64,000 bases of DNA from an uncultured Methylomonas sp. (lineage in GTDB: Bacteria; Pseudomonadota; Gammaproteobacteria; Methylococcales; Methylomonadaceae), in assembly GCA_936941155.1 (NCBI GenBank), contig CAKZJE010000109.1:1-64000 (forward strand), read 5' to 3'. The notes beneath the pieces are model-generated. The model searched no databases, had not been told where the DNA came from, and worked only from the letters and a program-made list of their open reading frames with translations. Every line of letters begins with the position of its first letter. The stretch's first letter is position 1. The translations under genes and the position numbers were made by a program. Below are positions 7,802 to 18,384 of the stretch, piece by piece.

Positions 7802-10549
7802 GTGCAAAACAAAAAACCTCGCTATTTAGTCGGTATCGACTTAGGCACGACTCACACCGTCGTTGCGTATACGTCAGCGGATAAATCTTCCGCAGATATT
7901 CAAATTTTTGCAGTAGAACAACTGGTTGCGCCCGGACAAGTGGCGGCAAGACCTCTATTGCCTTCGGTGCGTTATCATCCGGCCGCAGGAGAGCTTTCAG
8001 AAGCGGATACCATTTTTTCTACTGCGGGTGAAACAGCAATTATCGGTGAGGCGGCACGAGTTTTGGGTGCAAAAAGTCAAGGTCGCTTTGTCAGCAGTGC
8101 GAAAAGTTGGTTGTCACATCCGTCCGTTGACCACACCGCAGAAATTTTACCTTGGGGCAGCAGCGACGAAGTGAGTAAAGTTTCGCCACTCGATGCCAGT
8201 GCTAGTTATTTAGCGCATATTCGCACAGTGTGGCTGTATCAATTTCCAGACGCGCCGTTGGAAGAACAAACGCTGGTGATTACTGTCCCCGCTTCGTTTG
8301 ATGAAGCAGCACGGTCATTGACTTTGGAAGCGGCACGAATTGCTGGATTAAACGATATTCGCCTGTTAGAAGAGCCGCAAGCCGTTTGTTATGACTGGTT
8401 ACGCCGCAATCAACATCAGATTAAAGAAAAACTCGCGGATGTGAAGTTGCTGTTAATTTGCGATGTCGGCGGTGGCACAACAGATTTAACGTTAATCAAA
8501 GTAGAGCAGGGCGAAACTGAACCGAAATTGACCCGAATCGGGGTTGGCGATCATTTGATGTTGGGGGGCGATAATATTGACTTAGCGTTGGCGCATTTAG
8601 CGGAAAGTCGTTTAGCAACCGATAAAAAACTTTCCCCAGCGGATTTATCGCAATTATTAGAACAATGTCGAATTGCGAAAGAACGCTTATTAGCTGATGA
8701 CGCGCCCGAAGCTGTGAATGTGACTTTATTAGGGGGCGGCTCGCGATTAATTGGCGGTTCGCGTTCTGCACAATTAAGTCGTGAAGAAGTGCGAAAAATT
8801 GCGCTGGATGGCTTTTTTCCGCTGTCCGGTTTAAACGATTTGCCCGATAGAAAGCGCAGCGGCATTGTTGAATTCGGATTGCCTTATGCAGCAGAACCTG
8901 CGGTGAGTAAGCATATTGCCGGCTTTTTAAAATTGCATCAGCAGGCAGCGAGTGAGGCGTTGAACGGCGCAGGTTATGTGCCCGACGCGCTGTTGTTAAA
9001 CGGTGGTGTGTTTCGTAGTCAACCGATTACGCAACGCACTTTAGATGTTTTGCGTTCTTGGAGCGAAAAACCACCGTTATTGCTGGAAAACCAACATCCT
9101 GAATTATCTGTCGCGTTAGGTGCAGTCAGTTATGCGATTGCGCGGCGGGATAAAAAAATCAAAATTGGCGGCGGCGCGGCACGGAGTTATTTCTTATTAG
9201 TCGATACCGATGTTGCGGATAAACAGCAAGGCGTTTGTCTATTACCCAGAGGCAGTGAAGAAGGCAATGAAATTATTCTCGAAAAACAACAATTTGCATT
9301 GCGATTAGGACAGCCGGTGCGGTTTCATTTAGTCTCTAGCACTGGGGATAATCCTCATAAAGCGGGCGATTTAGCAGAAATCACCGAAGATTTTCATTCC
9401 TTGCCGCCGTTAGCGGTTGCGTTTGGCAGTGGCGAAAGCACTAGCGCGGAAATCATTGTGCGCTTAGCAGTGACGCAAACGGAAGTCGGCACGTTAAAAA
9501 TTCAATGTGTATCGGTTGCCGATAACAGCAAACGTTGGGATGTTGAATTTCAAATTCGCAAAAAAGGCAAAATCAGCAGTTATTTAGATGCAAAATTACC
9601 GGCACACAAGATGCAGGCAATAGATAAAATCACTGCGGTATTCGGTTCAAAATCGAAACAAGTTGATCCAAAAGCGGTAAAAAGTTTGCGGGTGGATTTA
9701 GAAAAACAACTGAATTCGCCACGCAGTGACTGGGAAACGCCTTTGCTACGCGCATTTTTTACGATTTTATTGGATGGGATGAAATATCGTCGCCGCTCTG
9801 AAAATCACGAGCGGGTTTGGCTGAGTTTAACCGGATTTTGTTTGCGTCCGGGCTTTGGTTATCCGGTGGATGATTGGCGCGTGGAGCAATTGTGGAAAAC
9901 CTACACGCATGGCATTCAATTTGTAAATGAAACCCAAAACTGGACGGAATGGTGGACACTCTGGCGGCGCATTGCCGGTGGTTTGGATAATGTTGCGCAA
10001 GAACAGATTTTTGCCGATTTGGAAAAATACTTGAATCCTGCTGCGGCGCGAATGCCAAACATTGCCAAGCAAATCAAATCGCGCGGTTATGATGATATGG
10101 TGCGCCTCGCGGCTGTTTTGGAGCGATTGCCGATTGAGAAAAAAATTAAATTGGGTGAATGGCTGTTAAAACGTTTGGAAAAAAGCAGCGAACCCAATCA
10201 AACGTGGTGGGCTGTGGGGCGCGTGGGTTCGCGTGTGCCGTTTCATGGCAGCAATCATAATGTGATTCCCGCGCCTGTGGTTGCAGATTGGTTAAGGGAA
10301 ATTATGCGTTTAGATTGGAAAAAAAATCCACAAGCAGGATTTGCCGCCGCGTTAATCAGCCGAAATAGTGGTGATAGAGCGCGTGATATTGACGAAAGTT
10401 TGCGGTCTGAAATTATTGAGTTGTTAAAACTCTACAAAGCCCCCGTATCATGGATTGCAATGGTGGAAGAGTTTAGAGAATTGGATGAAAAAGAAGAGCA
10501 GCAAATGTTTGGTGAGGCGTTGCCCCCCGGACTCAAATTGTTGGGTTAG
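7802..10549 (+). CDS. Large Hsp70-family protein (DnaK-like ATPase with DUF3731-type C-terminus)
   Basis: 915 residues, with GTG start at 7802. The N-terminal actin-like ATPase domain shows phosphate 1 GIDLGTTHTVVAY, phosphate 2 CDVGGGTTDLTLIKV at about 220-234, LLEEPQAVCYDW, and the adenosine motif LLLNGGVFRSQPI at about 398. It is followed by a reduced substrate-binding-like beta region (LRLGQPVRFHLVSS) and a long Trp/Arg-rich C-terminal region (about 620-915). That region matches my memory of Hsp70 proteins carrying DUF3731. No J-domain or GrpE partner is adjacent. A secreted DUF3999 gene follows after 2 bp in the frame as called, or about 30 bp with the preferred start, so they are likely co-transcribed. 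The client is unknown. Confidence 0.88.
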   Translation: MQNKKPRYLVGIDLGTTHTVVAYTSADKSSADIQIFAVEQLVAPGQVAARPLLPSVRYHPAAGELSEADTIFSTAGETAIIGEAARVLGAKSQGRFVSSAKSWLSHPSVDHTAEILPWGSSDEVSKVSPLDASASYLAHIRTVWLYQFPDAPLEEQTLVITVPASFDEAARSLTLEAARIAGLNDIRLLEEPQAVCYDWLRRNQHQIKEKLADVKLLLICDVGGGTTDLTLIKVEQGETEPKLTRIGVGDHLMLGGDNIDLALAHLAESRLATDKKLSPADLSQLLEQCRIAKERLLADDAPEAVNVTLLGGGSRLIGGSRSAQLSREEVRKIALDGFFPLSGLNDLPDRKRSGIVEFGLPYAAEPAVSKHIAGFLKLHQQAASEALNGAGYVPDALLLNGGVFRSQPITQRTLDVLRSWSEKPPLLLENQHPELSVALGAVSYAIARRDKKIKIGGGAARSYFLLVDTDVADKQQGVCLLPRGSEEGNEIILEKQQFALRLGQPVRFHLVSSTGDNPHKAGDLAEITEDFHSLPPLAVAFGSGESTSAEIIVRLAVTQTEVGTLKIQCVSVADNSKRWDVEFQIRKKGKISSYLDAKLPAHKMQAIDKITAVFGSKSKQVDPKAVKSLRVDLEKQLNSPRSDWETPLLRAFFTILLDGMKYRRRSENHERVWLSLTGFCLRPGFGYPVDDWRVEQLWKTYTHGIQFVNETQNWTEWWTLWRRIAGGLDNVAQEQIFADLEKYLNPAAARMPNIAKQIKSRGYDDMVRLAAVLERLPIEKKIKLGEWLLKRLEKSSEPNQTWWAVGRVGSRVPFHGSNHNVIPAPVVADWLREIMRLDWKKNPQAGFAAALISRNSGDRARDIDESLRSEIIELLKLYKAPVSWIAMVEEFRELDEKEEQQMFGEALPPGLKLLG

Positions 10550-10581
10550 TTTTGATCATCAACCCTATCAGGAGCGAGAAA

Positions 10582-12066
10582 ATGCGAAAAAGTTTTAAAG
10601 TTAAGTTGTTGGTTTTAAACCTGTTTTTAGCACAAACAGCTCTCGCAGAAACAACGCCGCGTCCTGACGATTTTGCCTTTGTTGCAACGCTCAGCGAAGG
10701 CAAACAATCCTTGCGGCAATTTGAATTGCCTTATCAAGTTTTAGCCAAATTAGAACGGCAAGATTATGGTGATCTGCGAATTTTTAACAGCCAAAATCAA
10801 TCTGTGCCGTTTAAAATCAATGTGTTTGAACCAACAACACTTAATAATACCAATACTTATGAATTAAATTTTTTCAGATTAGCCGATCACATCGCACAGC
10901 AAAGTGGAATGCAGATAGAGTTTGGCGAGCAAGGTACGCGTTTGAGTTTTCGTTCCTATTCGACAGAATTTAAAGACGGCGCGGATTCGCAGTTGCCAAA
11001 TTATTTGATTTTTGAAAATCAACATCAAAATGACGAATTACATGCAATTAAACTCGATTGGCAACAAGCGGGCGAAGCTTTTAGCATTAAAGTGAGGTTG
11101 GAAGGCAGTGAGGATTTGCAAAGTTGGCAGGTTTTAAACGAAAGCACGACTTTGTATGATTTAAAACATGCGCAGATGGCATTGACACAAAACACGATTA
11201 ATCTGCCTTCTGCTAGTCATGCGAAATATTTGCGTTTATCTTTTTTGCCGACTAACGACTTTACTTTGCAAGTTGCTAAAATCAGTGGCGAATATCATCA
11301 CGCCAGCTCAGTTGAGCGCGAAAATTGGGAAAGTTTTCCTTTAACCGCTGGCAAACAGCCTAATGAATGGTTGTTCAATACCGGCAGTTTTGTACCGGTG
11401 TCTAAAATTGCCGTTGAAATTCCTGCGGCTGGCTTGTTTTATCAAGGAAGTTTGTATTCAAAAAACGGGCAGACACTGCAAAATTTTACACAGGTAGAGC
11501 AGGATGCTCCGCATTTTCGCCATGAAATTAAACGCGCTTTACATCATTCTCCTGAATATGCGCAATCGGCACAATCAGAGCAAGAAACGTGGAATTCTCA
11601 AGGCACAGTGATGCAATATCGTTTGGTGACTGCCGCCGGTGAAATTACTAGTGAGCCTATTGACGTTGCAACGGTTAAAGATAGGGAATGGAAATTAGTA
11701 TTACACCAACCTGCAACCTTGTTGCCAGAACAAGTGCCAACCATCAAAGTCGCTTGGCATCCTGTGATAGTGAGTTTTTTGGCACAAGGCAATCCGCCGT
11801 ATAAATTATTTTTTGGGAATGCGAAAATTGCGCCGTTTGATGTGGCTTTGCCAATTCCTGTAACGGATAGTGCGGTTGAATCTGTCAATATTGATAATAT
11901 TCAAGCGATGACAAAAAACGCAGCGGCGATTGCTGTTCAACCAACTTTGATGGAACGCAGCAATTGGCGAGAAATTTTGTTGTGGGTGTTATTGTCGGGC
12001 GGCGTTTTGGTGATGGGCGCAATGGTTTATCAGCTATATGTGCGCATGAACCAAAACAAACAGTAA
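10582..12066 (+). CDS. DUF3999-family exported membrane-anchored protein
   Basis: I start at ATG 10582 because a signal peptide follows directly (MRKSFKVKLLVLNLFLAQTALAE) and AGGAGCGAG lies just upstream. 494 residues. The body is rich in beta strands, and a single C-terminal membrane helix (REILLWVLLSGGVLVMGAMVYQLYV) ends in a short basic tail. This architecture fits DUF3999, usually found with the membrane protein family DUF2339. Here the neighbour is instead an Hsp70-like ATPase. The predicted location is the periplasm, anchored to the inner membrane. Its biochemical role is unknown. Confidence 0.75.
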   Translation: MRKSFKVKLLVLNLFLAQTALAETTPRPDDFAFVATLSEGKQSLRQFELPYQVLAKLERQDYGDLRIFNSQNQSVPFKINVFEPTTLNNTNTYELNFFRLADHIAQQSGMQIEFGEQGTRLSFRSYSTEFKDGADSQLPNYLIFENQHQNDELHAIKLDWQQAGEAFSIKVRLEGSEDLQSWQVLNESTTLYDLKHAQMALTQNTINLPSASHAKYLRLSFLPTNDFTLQVAKISGEYHHASSVERENWESFPLTAGKQPNEWLFNTGSFVPVSKIAVEIPAAGLFYQGSLYSKNGQTLQNFTQVEQDAPHFRHEIKRALHHSPEYAQSAQSEQETWNSQGTVMQYRLVTAAGEITSEPIDVATVKDREWKLVLHQPATLLPEQVPTIKVAWHPVIVSFLAQGNPPYKLFFGNAKIAPFDVALPIPVTDSAVESVNIDNIQAMTKNAAAIAVQPTLMERSNWREILLWVLLSGGVLVMGAMVYQLYVRMNQNKQ

Positions 12067-12476
12067 AACTTTACGGATATTACGCATAATGCGAATGAAT
12101 TCGCACCTACAGTTTGCGAAAATTTTTAAAACGACCGGTCGTCTTAAAAATTTTTCGTAATTGGATATTTATGCGTAACGTCCGTTATTAAGTTTGCAAT
12201 TCTTCAAAATTTTAATAATCCTATTATTAACCAGCGTGTGCTTTTGCCTTTGCAAATTTTCAGATTTTCTTTGCTTGAAAAGATCTGTTACTTTTCAAGT
12301 TTTCCCTTGATGCAAAGTGGGTTGGGAAATGCTTTAGCGTTTATATTTACGTTTGCAACCATAAAAATAACCTTCTGAGAGTGCTTTATTCAACTAAATC
12401 GAATTCGCGGTATTTGGTCTTTGATTTATGTTATTCTACGCAACTTAAGTTTTTTCAATGAATTCTAGTGTCACAA
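12067..12476. other. Intergenic region upstream of trpF
   Basis: About 410 bp with no gene. The first part holds the nested palindromic element at 12073-12185. The rest is AT-rich and should contain the trpF promoter. No leader peptide with a Trp run and no attenuator-like hairpin series was seen. Confidence 0.5.
12073..12185. mobile_element. Nested palindromic MITE-like element
   Basis: Terminal inverted repeats ACGGATATTACGCATAA (12073-12089) and TTATGCGTAACGTCCGT (12169-12185) match at 15 of 17 positions. Inside lie the palindrome GCGAATGAATTCGC and a copy of the ACGACCGGTCGTC hairpin family at about 12122-12151. This is typical of small non-autonomous elements; no coding capacity. Confidence 0.6.
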
Positions 12477-13103
12477 ATGAGAACTCGCGTTAAAATATGC
12501 GGCTTTACGCAGGTTGAGCAAGCTGTACAAGCGGCTAAATTAGGTGTGGATGCGATAGGATTGGTATTTTATCCACCGAGTCCGCGCAATATCGACATAG
12601 AACAAGCGCAAAAAATTGTTCGTGCGTTACCTGCTTTTACCACCGTAGTGGCGTTATTTGTGAATGAGCAGGAAGCCAAAATTCGCGAAGTTTTAGCCAA
12701 TGTAGCAATTGATTGCATTCAATTTCACGGTGAAGAAAACGCCGAGAATTGCCGGATTTATGGCAAGCCATATATAAAGGCTTTGCAAGTTCATGCTGGC
12801 GTGAACATTCCAGAATTGGCAAAGCAATATTATGATGCAGCAGGATTATTACTGGATGCGTATCATCCTGATGCAAAAGGTGGAACAGGACAAGGATTTG
12901 ATTGGGATTTAATCCCACAGCAATGCGATTTGCCAATTATTTTGGCAGGTGGACTTAGCGTTGAAAATGCCAAACAAGCGGTACAAACGGTGCGACCTTA
13001 CGCGCTGGATGTCAGCAGTGGCGTAGAAATAAAAAAAGGGTTTAAGGATGCTGCCAAAATGGCGGCGTTTATCACACAGGTCAATGAGGGTGACAGAAGT
13101 TAA
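12477..13103 (+). CDS. trpF: Phosphoribosylanthranilate isomerase
   Basis: Third-from-last enzyme of tryptophan synthesis, isomerising N-(5-phosphoribosyl)anthranilate to CdRP. 208 residues from ATG 12477; GTG 12468 is an alternative and neither has a clear ribosome binding site. Seen: the catalytic Cys in [25 protein letters not shown], the catalytic Asp in LLLDAYHP, and the phosphate site [11 protein letters not shown] then DVSSGVE. The stop is 1 bp before the trpB start, so trpFBA form one unit. Confidence 0.95.
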   Translation: MRTRVKICGFTQVEQAVQAAKLGVDAIGLVFYPPSPRNIDIEQAQKIVRALPAFTTVVALFVNEQEAKIREVLANVAIDCIQFHGEENAENCRIYGKPYIKALQVHAGVNIPELAKQYYDAAGLLLDAYHPDAKGGTGQGFDWDLIPQQCDLPIILAGGLSVENAKQAVQTVRPYALDVSSGVEIKKGFKDAAKMAAFITQVNEGDRS

Positions 13104-13104
13104 G

Positions 13105-14307
13105 ATGACAGATAAGTATAATATGCCGGATGCGCGTGGACATTTTGGCCCTTACGGGGGAATGTTTGTAGCCGAAACTTTAATGGAGCCCATTCGCGAG
13201 TTGAATGCGGCTTATCAACGTTATATCGACGACCCTGATTTTATCGCCGAATTAGATGCGGATTTTCAGCATTATGTCGGTCGTCCGTCACCTTTGTATC
13301 ACGCAGAACGCTGGAGTAAAACGCTCGGCGGCGCACAGATTTATTTAAAACGCGAAGACCTCAATCATACGGGTGCACATAAAATCAACAATACCATCGG
13401 TCAAGCTTTATTAGCGAAACGGATGGGCAAAACCCGCATTATTGCCGAAACTGGCGCAGGTCAACATGGCGTAGCGACAGCGACAGTCGCAGCGCGTTTA
13501 GGTTTGGAATGCGTCGTTTATATGGGCGCGGTGGATGTACAACGGCAAGCCTTAAATGTTTATCGAATGAAATTATTAGGCGCAACGGTTGTGCCTGTGG
13601 AATCAGGCTCTAAAACCCTCAAAGACGCATTGAACGAAGCTTTGCGCGATTGGGTAACTAACGTTGATAACACTTTTTATATTATCGGCACAGTGGCAGG
13701 GCCACACCCTTATCCGGCAATGGTGCGTGATTTTCAAACTATCATTGGTCGTGAAGCCAAACAGCAATGTTTAGCACAAGCAGGAAAACTACCTGATGCT
13801 CTTGTTGCTTGTGTAGGCGGTGGCTCGAATGCGATTGGTTTGTTTTATCCCTTTATTGATGATGCCAGCGTAAAAATGATTGGCGTGGAAGCCGCAGGTG
13901 ATGGTATAGAAACAGGCAGACATTCTGCTGTTTTGTGTGCGGGTCGTCCAGGTGTATTGCACGGCAATCGCACTTATTTAATGGCGGATGATGACGGCGA
14001 AATTATCGAAACCCATTCGATTTCCGCAGGTTTAGATTATCCAGGCGTTGGCCCTGAACATGCGTGGCTAAAAGATAGCGGACGCGCTCAATATGTCAGC
14101 ATTACCGATGACGAAGCGTTGGGCGGCTTTCATGCGTTGACCAGCATGGAAGGCATTATTCCCGCTTTGGAATCCAGTCACGCCATGGCTTACACCATGA
14201 AATTAGCCCCAACGATGGCAAAAGATGAGATTATTATTGTTAATTTATCCGGTCGTGGAGATAAGGATATGCACACCATCGCACAACGCGAGGGGATTAA
14301 ACTATGA
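13105..14307 (+). CDS. trpB: Tryptophan synthase beta chain
   Basis: PLP enzyme joining indole and serine. 400 residues from ATG 13105 ([19 protein letters not shown]); the longer open frame from 13048 overlaps trpF and is rejected. Seen: the PLP lysine motif [21 protein letters not shown], the phosphate-binding GGGSNAIG, and C-terminal LSGRGDKD. It overlaps trpA by 4 bp (ATGA), which fits stoichiometric coupling of the alpha/beta complex. Confidence 0.97.
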   Translation: MTDKYNMPDARGHFGPYGGMFVAETLMEPIRELNAAYQRYIDDPDFIAELDADFQHYVGRPSPLYHAERWSKTLGGAQIYLKREDLNHTGAHKINNTIGQALLAKRMGKTRIIAETGAGQHGVATATVAARLGLECVVYMGAVDVQRQALNVYRMKLLGATVVPVESGSKTLKDALNEALRDWVTNVDNTFYIIGTVAGPHPYPAMVRDFQTIIGREAKQQCLAQAGKLPDALVACVGGGSNAIGLFYPFIDDASVKMIGVEAAGDGIETGRHSAVLCAGRPGVLHGNRTYLMADDDGEIIETHSISAGLDYPGVGPEHAWLKDSGRAQYVSITDDEALGGFHALTSMEGIIPALESSHAMAYTMKLAPTMAKDEIIIVNLSGRGDKDMHTIAQREGIKL

Positions 14308-15107
14308 GCCGTTTAGCCGCGAAATTTGCCGAATTAAAACAAAATAATCGTAAAGCCTTGATTCCATTTGTGACTGTAGGTGATCCAAATCCTGAATTCA
14401 CCGTGCCGATGCTTCATGCGATGGTTGCAGCAGGAGCTGATATTCTGGAATTAGGCGTACCTTTTTCTGACCCAATGGCTGATGGGCCTGTAATTCAACG
14501 TGCCAGCGAACGCGCTTTGGCGCATAAAATGAGTTTGCGCAAAGTGTTAGCGTTAGCCGCAGAGTTTCGTGAAACTGATAAAACCACGCCTCTAGTATTG
14601 ATGGGTTATTTGAATCCAGTTGAAATGATGGGTTATCAAGCGTTTGCTGATGCTGCGCACAAAGCCGATATTGATGGCGTATTAACCGTTGATTTACCAC
14701 CGGAAGAATCAGTGGAATGTGTTGCGATGTTAAAAGAAAAAGGCATCGACCAGATTTTCTTGCTTGCGCCGAATAGCACGGATGAACGGATTCAAAAAAT
14801 GGATGCCGTCGGCAGTGGTTATCTGTATTACGTTTCCTTAAAAGGCGTAACCGGCGCAGGACATTTGAACACTGCGGATGTGGAAGAAAAATTAGCGCAA
14901 ATCCGCAAAAATACGGCTTTACCTGTCGGAGTCGGCTTTGGGGTAAAAGATGCGCAAACTGCTAAAACAGTGGCTGCAATTGCAGACGGCGTAGTCGTTG
15001 GTAGTGCCTTGATTAGCAAGATTGAAGCAAATCTCGACAATCCGCAAAAAGCCAAAGAAGAAATTGTTGAATTATTAACATCCATGCGCACAGCAATGGA
15101 TAGCTAG
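14304..15107 (+). CDS. trpA: Tryptophan synthase alpha chain
   Basis: Cleaves indole-3-glycerol phosphate and channels indole to TrpB. The length of 267 residues is normal. Seen: [18 protein letters not shown] with the catalytic Glu, [11 protein letters not shown] with the catalytic Asp, and phosphate-binding GVGFGVKD and DGVVVGSAL. The start overlaps the trpB stop by 4 bp. accD follows 13 bp after the stop behind a good AGGAG, so transcription probably continues. Confidence 0.97.
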   Translation: MSRLAAKFAELKQNNRKALIPFVTVGDPNPEFTVPMLHAMVAAGADILELGVPFSDPMADGPVIQRASERALAHKMSLRKVLALAAEFRETDKTTPLVLMGYLNPVEMMGYQAFADAAHKADIDGVLTVDLPPEESVECVAMLKEKGIDQIFLLAPNSTDERIQKMDAVGSGYLYYVSLKGVTGAGHLNTADVEEKLAQIRKNTALPVGVGFGVKDAQTAKTVAAIADGVVVGSALISKIEANLDNPQKAKEEIVELLTSMRTAMDS

Positions 15108-15120
15108 GAGCCGTTACACC

Positions 15121-16101
15121 ATGAGTTGGTTTGAAAAATTAGTCCCTTCCACCATTAGAACTAATTCGTCTAATAAAAAGAACACTGTACCGGAAGGACT
15201 GTGGAATAAATGCCCTAGCTGCAATGCCATTTTGTATAACACAGAATTGGAAAGAAATTTCAGCGTTTGCCCAAAATGCGACCATCACATTCGCATCAAT
15301 GCCAGAACCCGTTTAGCTCTGTTTTTGGACGAAGAAGGGCGGGAAGAAATTGGTAAAGGTTTAAAACCTGTTGATCCGTTGAAGTTTAAAGACAGCAAAC
15401 GTTACAAAGACCGCGTTTCGCAAGCGCAAAAAGAAACCAAAGAAAACGATGCGTTAGTGGTAATGCAAGGTTTTCTGAAAGGTCAACCGATTGTCGCAGC
15501 AGCATTTGATTTTAGCTTTATGGGCGGCTCAATGGGTTCTGTGGTGGGCGAACGTTTTGTGCGTGGTGTCAACAGAAGTTTAGAAATCGGCGCACCTTTC
15601 ATTGTGTTTACTGCCAGTGGTGGCGCACGGATGCAAGAATCCTTGTTTTCTTTGTTTCAAATGACTAAAACCAGCGCGGTTTTAACTAAACTGTCAGAAG
15701 CTGGCTTGCCGTATATTTCTTTTATGACTGACCCAACCATGGGCGGGGTATCTGCAAGTTTAGCGATGTTAGGCGATATTAATGTTGCCGAGCCGAATGC
15801 GTTGATTGGTTTTGCAGGGCCGCGCGTCATTGAACAAACTGTACGCGAAAAACTCCCTGAAGGTTTTCAGCGCAGTGAATTCTTACAAGAACACGGCGCA
15901 ATTGACATGATTATTGATCGCCGCGAAATGCGTGAAAAAATCAGCGATATTTTGTCGATGTTAATGTCTGGGCGTATTAAACCAGCGGTTGACACAGTAG
16001 TAGAAACAATCGTTGAAACAGAAATCGTCGTTGGGCAAGAAATGCCTGTGGATGTTGTTGTGGTCGAAATCATAGAACAGCCAGAAAACGATACACCCTA
16101 A
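15121..16101 (+). CDS. accD: Acetyl-CoA carboxylase carboxyltransferase subunit beta
   Basis: Carboxyltransferase beta subunit for malonyl-CoA formation, working with AccA. 326 residues. The N-terminal zinc ribbon is CPSC...CPKC (about residues 31-53), and the crotonase-like core includes [15 protein letters not shown] and GGARMQES. The C-terminal 30 residues ([16 protein letters not shown]...) are Val/Glu-rich and low-complexity, beyond the usual end. It has TAGGAG upstream and folC begins 9 bp downstream. Confidence 0.96.
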   Translation: MSWFEKLVPSTIRTNSSNKKNTVPEGLWNKCPSCNAILYNTELERNFSVCPKCDHHIRINARTRLALFLDEEGREEIGKGLKPVDPLKFKDSKRYKDRVSQAQKETKENDALVVMQGFLKGQPIVAAAFDFSFMGGSMGSVVGERFVRGVNRSLEIGAPFIVFTASGGARMQESLFSLFQMTKTSAVLTKLSEAGLPYISFMTDPTMGGVSASLAMLGDINVAEPNALIGFAGPRVIEQTVREKLPEGFQRSEFLQEHGAIDMIIDRREMREKISDILSMLMSGRIKPAVDTVVETIVETEIVVGQEMPVDVVVVEIIEQPENDTP

Positions 16102-16110
16102 ATTACTGAT

Positions 16111-17409
16111 ATGAGCCGTTTTGATTCTCTAAATGCTTGGCTACATTGGCAAGAAGGATTCCATCCTCGTGCCATTGATTTAGGTTTAAAGCGTGCAGCA
16201 CTAGTTTTTCAAAAGTTAAACCCAAACTGTATAAAGCCTGTGACGATTACAGTTGCAGGCACAAATGGCAAAGGTTCTTGTGTAGCTTTTTTGGAAGCCA
16301 TTTACAAAGCACAAGGCTATAAAGTAGGCACTTACACCTCGCCACATATTCTAAAATATAACGAACGCATTAAAATCAACGGTGTTCCTGTTACTGATGA
16401 AATAATTTGCGCAGCGTTTGAACGCATAGATGTCGCCCGCGCAGACACCTCATTAAGTTATTTTGAATTTGGTACATTAGCCGCATTAGATATTTTTACC
16501 TCAGCGGCACTTGATCTGCAAATACTGGAAGTGGGATTAGGTGGCAGATTAGATGCTGTTAATATTGTTGATCCTGATGCTGCCATTATCACCAGTATTG
16601 ATATAGACCATGTTGATTGGCTTGGCGAAACCCGTGATGCAATCGGGCGAGAGAAAGCAGGTATTTTCCGCAAAAATATTCCTGCGATTGTGGGGGATTT
16701 AGAACCGCCGCAATCGTTGTTAGAAACAGCAAAGGAAAAGCAAGCGTTACTTTTTTGCCTTAACGAAGATTTTAGCTATAAAAAATCACCTAATGCTTGG
16801 AGTTGGTGCAGCTCTGAAGAAAGTTATGCTGATTTGCCTCTTCCAGTTTTGAAAGGCGAACATCAATTTCGTAATGCCTCTGCGGCGATTCTGGCAGTGG
16901 CAACCTTGCAAAAAAAACTTCCTATCACTGAAAAGGCAATTTGTAATGGCTTAAAAAACGCCCAGTTAATGGGACGGTTTCAATTATGTGAAGAGGAAGG
17001 AATTCCTGTGCTGCTTGATGTTGCGCATAATCCGCAAGCAGTGAAAACTTTAGTTGAACATTTAGATGAAAACTTTGCAGATAAACAAATCTATGCTGTA
17101 TTTGCAATGATGAAAGACAAGGATATAAACAGTGTTATTGAATTGATAAAAGATAAAATTAACAATTGGTTTATTGCGCCGTTGACTAATCCTCGTGCAG
17201 CAACTGAAGAAATACTACTCAGTTGTTTTCATCAGCAAGGCATTAGTCAAGTATCAATAGGCTTTGAAAACTTTACAGAGACTTTGAAAGCGGCAAAACA
17301 AAAAGCTAAGAAAGACGATTTAATTTTAATTTTTGGCTCTTTCTTTTTAGTGTCAGAATATTTAGCTGACAAAGAAATATTTAAGGGGGCGAACCATGGA
17401 AATAGATGA
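16111..17409 (+). CDS. folC: Bifunctional dihydrofolate/folylpolyglutamate synthase
   Basis: Mur-ligase-type enzyme adding glutamate to dihydropteroate and folates. 432 residues. Seen: the ATP P-loop VAGTNGKGSCVAF at about residues 48-60, YTSPHILKYNERI, EVGLGGRLDAVN, SIDIDHVDWLG and VLLDVAHNPQA. It overlaps the next gene (dedD-like) by 14 bp. The accD-folC-dedD order is the standard gammaproteobacterial arrangement. Confidence 0.96.
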   Translation: MSRFDSLNAWLHWQEGFHPRAIDLGLKRAALVFQKLNPNCIKPVTITVAGTNGKGSCVAFLEAIYKAQGYKVGTYTSPHILKYNERIKINGVPVTDEIICAAFERIDVARADTSLSYFEFGTLAALDIFTSAALDLQILEVGLGGRLDAVNIVDPDAAIITSIDIDHVDWLGETRDAIGREKAGIFRKNIPAIVGDLEPPQSLLETAKEKQALLFCLNEDFSYKKSPNAWSWCSSEESYADLPLPVLKGEHQFRNASAAILAVATLQKKLPITEKAICNGLKNAQLMGRFQLCEEEGIPVLLDVAHNPQAVKTLVEHLDENFADKQIYAVFAMMKDKDINSVIELIKDKINNWFIAPLTNPRAATEEILLSCFHQQGISQVSIGFENFTETLKAAKQKAKKDDLILIFGSFFLVSEYLADKEIFKGANHGNR

Positions 17410-18172
17410 CACATTAAAAAATAGATTGGCAGGAGCGGCTGTCGTAACTGTTCTAGCAGTTATTTTTTTACCGATGCTGTTTGATGATCCTGTAGAAAAA
17501 AAGGGTCAAATAGTGAGTGAACTGGATATTCCGCGCAAACCTGAAGTTTCACCATTGCTGACGACAGCTATTGTTCCTGAAAAAACCAGCGAAGCGACTG
17601 AGACTAAACCCGCAGAAGAGAACTTAAACTCGGATACTGAAAGATCAGATACTAGCTTAAATGCTGAAGAGCTTGCGGTAGATTCTGAAGATGTATCGCC
17701 AGCAATAGCAGAAGAGCCGCCTAAGAAAAAAGTCTCTAAAGATGAGAGTGCAGACGAAGAAAAACAGGATAAAACTAAAGAAGCGAAAAAAGCACATTCT
17801 TTAGAAGATGAAGATAAAAAAGTAGATGAGTCAAAAGTTGCAGACAAAAAGACAGACAAGGCTAAATCGCAACTACCGAGTTTAGATGATAATGCGTTAG
17901 ATAAAGCGGATTCTCACTCTGCGCCTGCTACAGATAAGCATCGTTGGATTATACAAGTGGCTAGTTTAAGCGATAAAGCGAAAGCTGAAGCTTTTAGAGA
18001 TAAACTGCGCACGCAAGGCTTTCCTGCAACAGTCGACTCCGCTTGGCTGAATGGTAAAGGGCGCGTTTATAGACTTAAAGTTGGCCCTGAAGTAGATGCA
18101 GAACGTGCACAATCTATGAAAAACAAAATTAATCAGCTCAATGGTGTGCACAGCATTGCCATTCCTGAATAA
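17396..18172 (+). CDS. dedD: SPOR-domain membrane protein (DedD-like)
   Basis: 258 residues: a short cytoplasmic N-terminus, one membrane helix (LAGAAVVTVLAVIFLPMLF, about 10-28), a long Lys/Glu/Asp-rich periplasmic linker, then a C-terminal SPOR domain at about 180-258 (RWIIQVASLSDKAKAEAFRD and GRVYRLKVGPE). SPOR domains bind denuded peptidoglycan at the septum, and DedD assists cell division. The start lies inside folC (14-bp overlap). The usual next gene cvpA is absent and purF follows. Confidence 0.88.
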   Translation: MEIDDTLKNRLAGAAVVTVLAVIFLPMLFDDPVEKKGQIVSELDIPRKPEVSPLLTTAIVPEKTSEATETKPAEENLNSDTERSDTSLNAEELAVDSEDVSPAIAEEPPKKKVSKDESADEEKQDKTKEAKKAHSLEDEDKKVDESKVADKKTDKAKSQLPSLDDNALDKADSHSAPATDKHRWIIQVASLSDKAKAEAFRDKLRTQGFPATVDSAWLNGKGRVYRLKVGPEVDAERAQSMKNKINQLNGVHSIAIPE

Positions 18173-18384
18173 CAGTAACCTACGTTACGGAGATTTTGAA
18201 AAATTTAAGCTCAAACAAGTAATATGACAGGAAGCAAATTCATTTATTTTTTATAAATCACTCGCTGTGGTTGCGAGGGCAAAGTTGGCTGAAAAAAGCC
18301 TATGCTATAAATTATAACGTTAACACAATTTGTTCAGGCTTTATGGCTCGCGATAAATTGTGAAACTAAAAACAGGGTAAAAAA

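Noticed and set aside
18173-18384. cvpA between dedD and purF
   Set aside because: The usual cvpA gene is not present; the gap is only about 210 bp without an open frame encoding membrane helices.
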